Source of the DNA: Euryarchaeota archaeon Ods04 | GTDB taxonomy: Archaea; Halobacteriota; Halobacteria; Halobacteriales; Halorutilaceae | DNA length: 5,539 nt | NCBI GenBank assembly: GCA_028751055.1 | Contig: JAQZDD010000089.1 | Span: 1-5,539, forward strand | Direction: 5' to 3' | Shown: positions 4,663 through 5,539 of the stretch, in pieces | Position numbering within the stretch: the first letter of the stretch is position 1 | Layout of the letters: each line of letters begins with the position of its first letter | Made by a program: the position numbers and the translations under genes | Notes under the pieces: generated by a model | Told to the model about the DNA's origin: nothing | What the model saw: only the letters and a program-made list of their open reading frames with translations | Database searches by the model: none

Positions 4663-5539
4663 CCGACGGAAACGGAGACGGATGGAAGGGCGACGTAGCC
4701 GAGCGCGTCCGAAACGTGCCACCTTCGGGGATACGGCGTTTCTTCGAACTCGCCGAGGAGCAGGAGGACGTTATATCGCTCGGCGTCGGAGAGCCGGACT
4801 TTAGCGCGCCTTGGAGCGCGCGCGACGCAGGCATACAGTCTCTGGAGATGGGACGTACGTCGTACACGGCGAACCGCGGCAAGCGCGAGCTACGCGAGGA
4901 GATTGCACGTGACTCGCGCAGGTTCGGACTCGAATACTCGCCCGAAGACGAGATAATCGTCACGACGGGTGTCAGCGAGGGCGTCGACTTGGCTTTCCGC
5001 GCTCTGTTTGACCCGGGCGACACCGTCGCTGTCGTACAGCCTGCGTACGTCTCGTACGTGCCGGGCGTGACGTTCGCCGGAGCCGAACCTCTGCCCGTCC
5101 CGACGTACGCCGAGGACGACTTCAAGCTGACCTACGACGCGCTCGCCGAAGCGGGTGCCGAGGACGCCGACGGTCTCATCTACTGCTACCCCAACAACCC
5201 GACGGGCGCGATAATGACACGCGACGAACTCGCCGATGTCGCCGAGTTCTGCCGCGAGAACGACATCGTCGTGCTCGCCGACGAGGTCTACGCCGACCTG
5301 ACGTACGACGCGGGTGACGACGAGGGCGAGGGAAGCGCGCAACATGCCTCGATAGCGACGTTGGAGGGAATGCGCGAACGTACCGTCGTCTTCAACGGAT
5401 TCTCGAAGGCTTACGCGATGACGGGTACGCGCCTCGGATACGCGCTCGGACCTTCGGAGGCGATAACAGCCATGAACCGCGTCCACCAGTACACGATGCT
5501 GTCGGCACCCACAACGGCGCAGTACATGGCTATCGACGC
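4659..5539 (+). CDS. Class I/II PLP-dependent aminotransferase, N-terminal 293 residues (3' end outside window)
   Basis: An open frame from ATG 4659 to the window edge encodes the first 293 residues of a fold type I aminotransferase of about 380 residues. Visible family features: VISLGVGEPDFSAP (38-51), YTANRGKRELREEIA (69-83), TTGVSEGVDLAF (102-113), YPNNPTG (177-183) with the Asn that contacts the PLP ring region, LADEVYADLTY (206-216) with Asp208 for the pyridine nitrogen, and FNGFSKAYAMTGTRLGYA (245-262) with Lys250 as the PLP-binding lysine and Arg258 for the phosphate. It belongs to the aspartate/aromatic aminotransferase group; substrate cannot be fixed from sequence. The residues after TTG are VSEG, where many relatives have GSxx. 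No ribosome-binding site is present; the start overlaps the lrp-like stop by ATGA, indicating translational coupling. All key residues seen are intact. Confidence 0.92.
   Translation, partial: MTDGNGDGWKGDVAERVRNVPPSGIRRFFELAEEQEDVISLGVGEPDFSAPWSARDAGIQSLEMGRTSYTANRGKRELREEIARDSRRFGLEYSPEDEIIVTTGVSEGVDLAFRALFDPGDTVAVVQPAYVSYVPGVTFAGAEPLPVPTYAEDDFKLTYDALAEAGAEDADGLIYCYPNNPTGAIMTRDELADVAEFCRENDIVVLADEVYADLTYDAGDDEGEGSAQHASIATLEGMRERTVVFNGFSKAYAMTGTRLGYALGPSEAITAMNRVHQYTMLSAPTTAQYMAID

Noticed and set aside
1..5539. Lack of AATT as another avoided site
   Set aside because: I saw none, but Asn AAT is rarely used in this GC-rich DNA, so its absence needs no site-specific explanation.
1..5539. CRISPR, tRNA, rRNA, transposase or a novel defence gene cluster
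   Set aside because: No spaced repeats, cloverleaf signatures or transposase/nuclease motifs are visible; all coding space is housekeeping metabolism and regulators.

Overview
The window looks like a chromosomal segment of a haloarchaeon (class Halobacteria). Its proteins are acidic (Asp/Glu-rich with few Lys) and GC is about 58-60% by eye. The gene content is typical of the class: a SUF iron-sulfur system with a SufU-type scaffold, the archaeal gamma-glutamylcysteine synthetase GshA, archaeal-type CoaD, and an Lrp-like regulator overlapping an aminotransferase. Genus and species cannot be told from the window. All genes are on the + strand, packed tightly, with no IS element, tRNA, rRNA or CRISPR.

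Left block (1-2823), Fe-S assembly and thiol synthesis: the 3' end of sufS (cysteine desulfurase), then sufU (scaffold), sufC (ABC ATPase) and gshA. SufS releases sulfur from cysteine, SufU accepts sulfur or nascent clusters, and SufC powers the SufBCD scaffold, whose sufB and sufD are not in view. GshA uses cysteine to make gamma-glutamylcysteine, the main low-molecular-weight thiol of haloarchaea, so two consumers of cysteine sulfur lie side by side. The sufS-sufU junction is odd: an approximately 90-base segment with two strong hairpins is bounded by near-identical copies of the ribosome-binding/junction sequence, as if something had inserted into an older GTGA stop/start overlap.

Middle block (2866-4094): a leaderless-type promoter, a winged-helix protein with an extended charged N-terminal region, and coaD (phosphopantetheine adenylyltransferase), coupled by an ATGA overlap.

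Right block (4117-5539): a second leaderless-type promoter, an Lrp/AsnC-family protein and the first 293 codons of a class I/II PLP-dependent aminotransferase, again coupled by ATGA. The aminotransferase runs off the right edge.

Across the whole window the tetranucleotides GATC and GGCC are completely absent, and the hexamers GAGCTC and CTCGAG are almost absent although synonymous alternatives are frequent. This shapes codon choice: isoleucine after G is ATA or ATT and never ATC, and Glu next to Leu-CTC is GAA. It looks like a genome-scale imprint of restriction or methylation pressure and is the most unusual feature of the window, with the sufS-sufU junction second.
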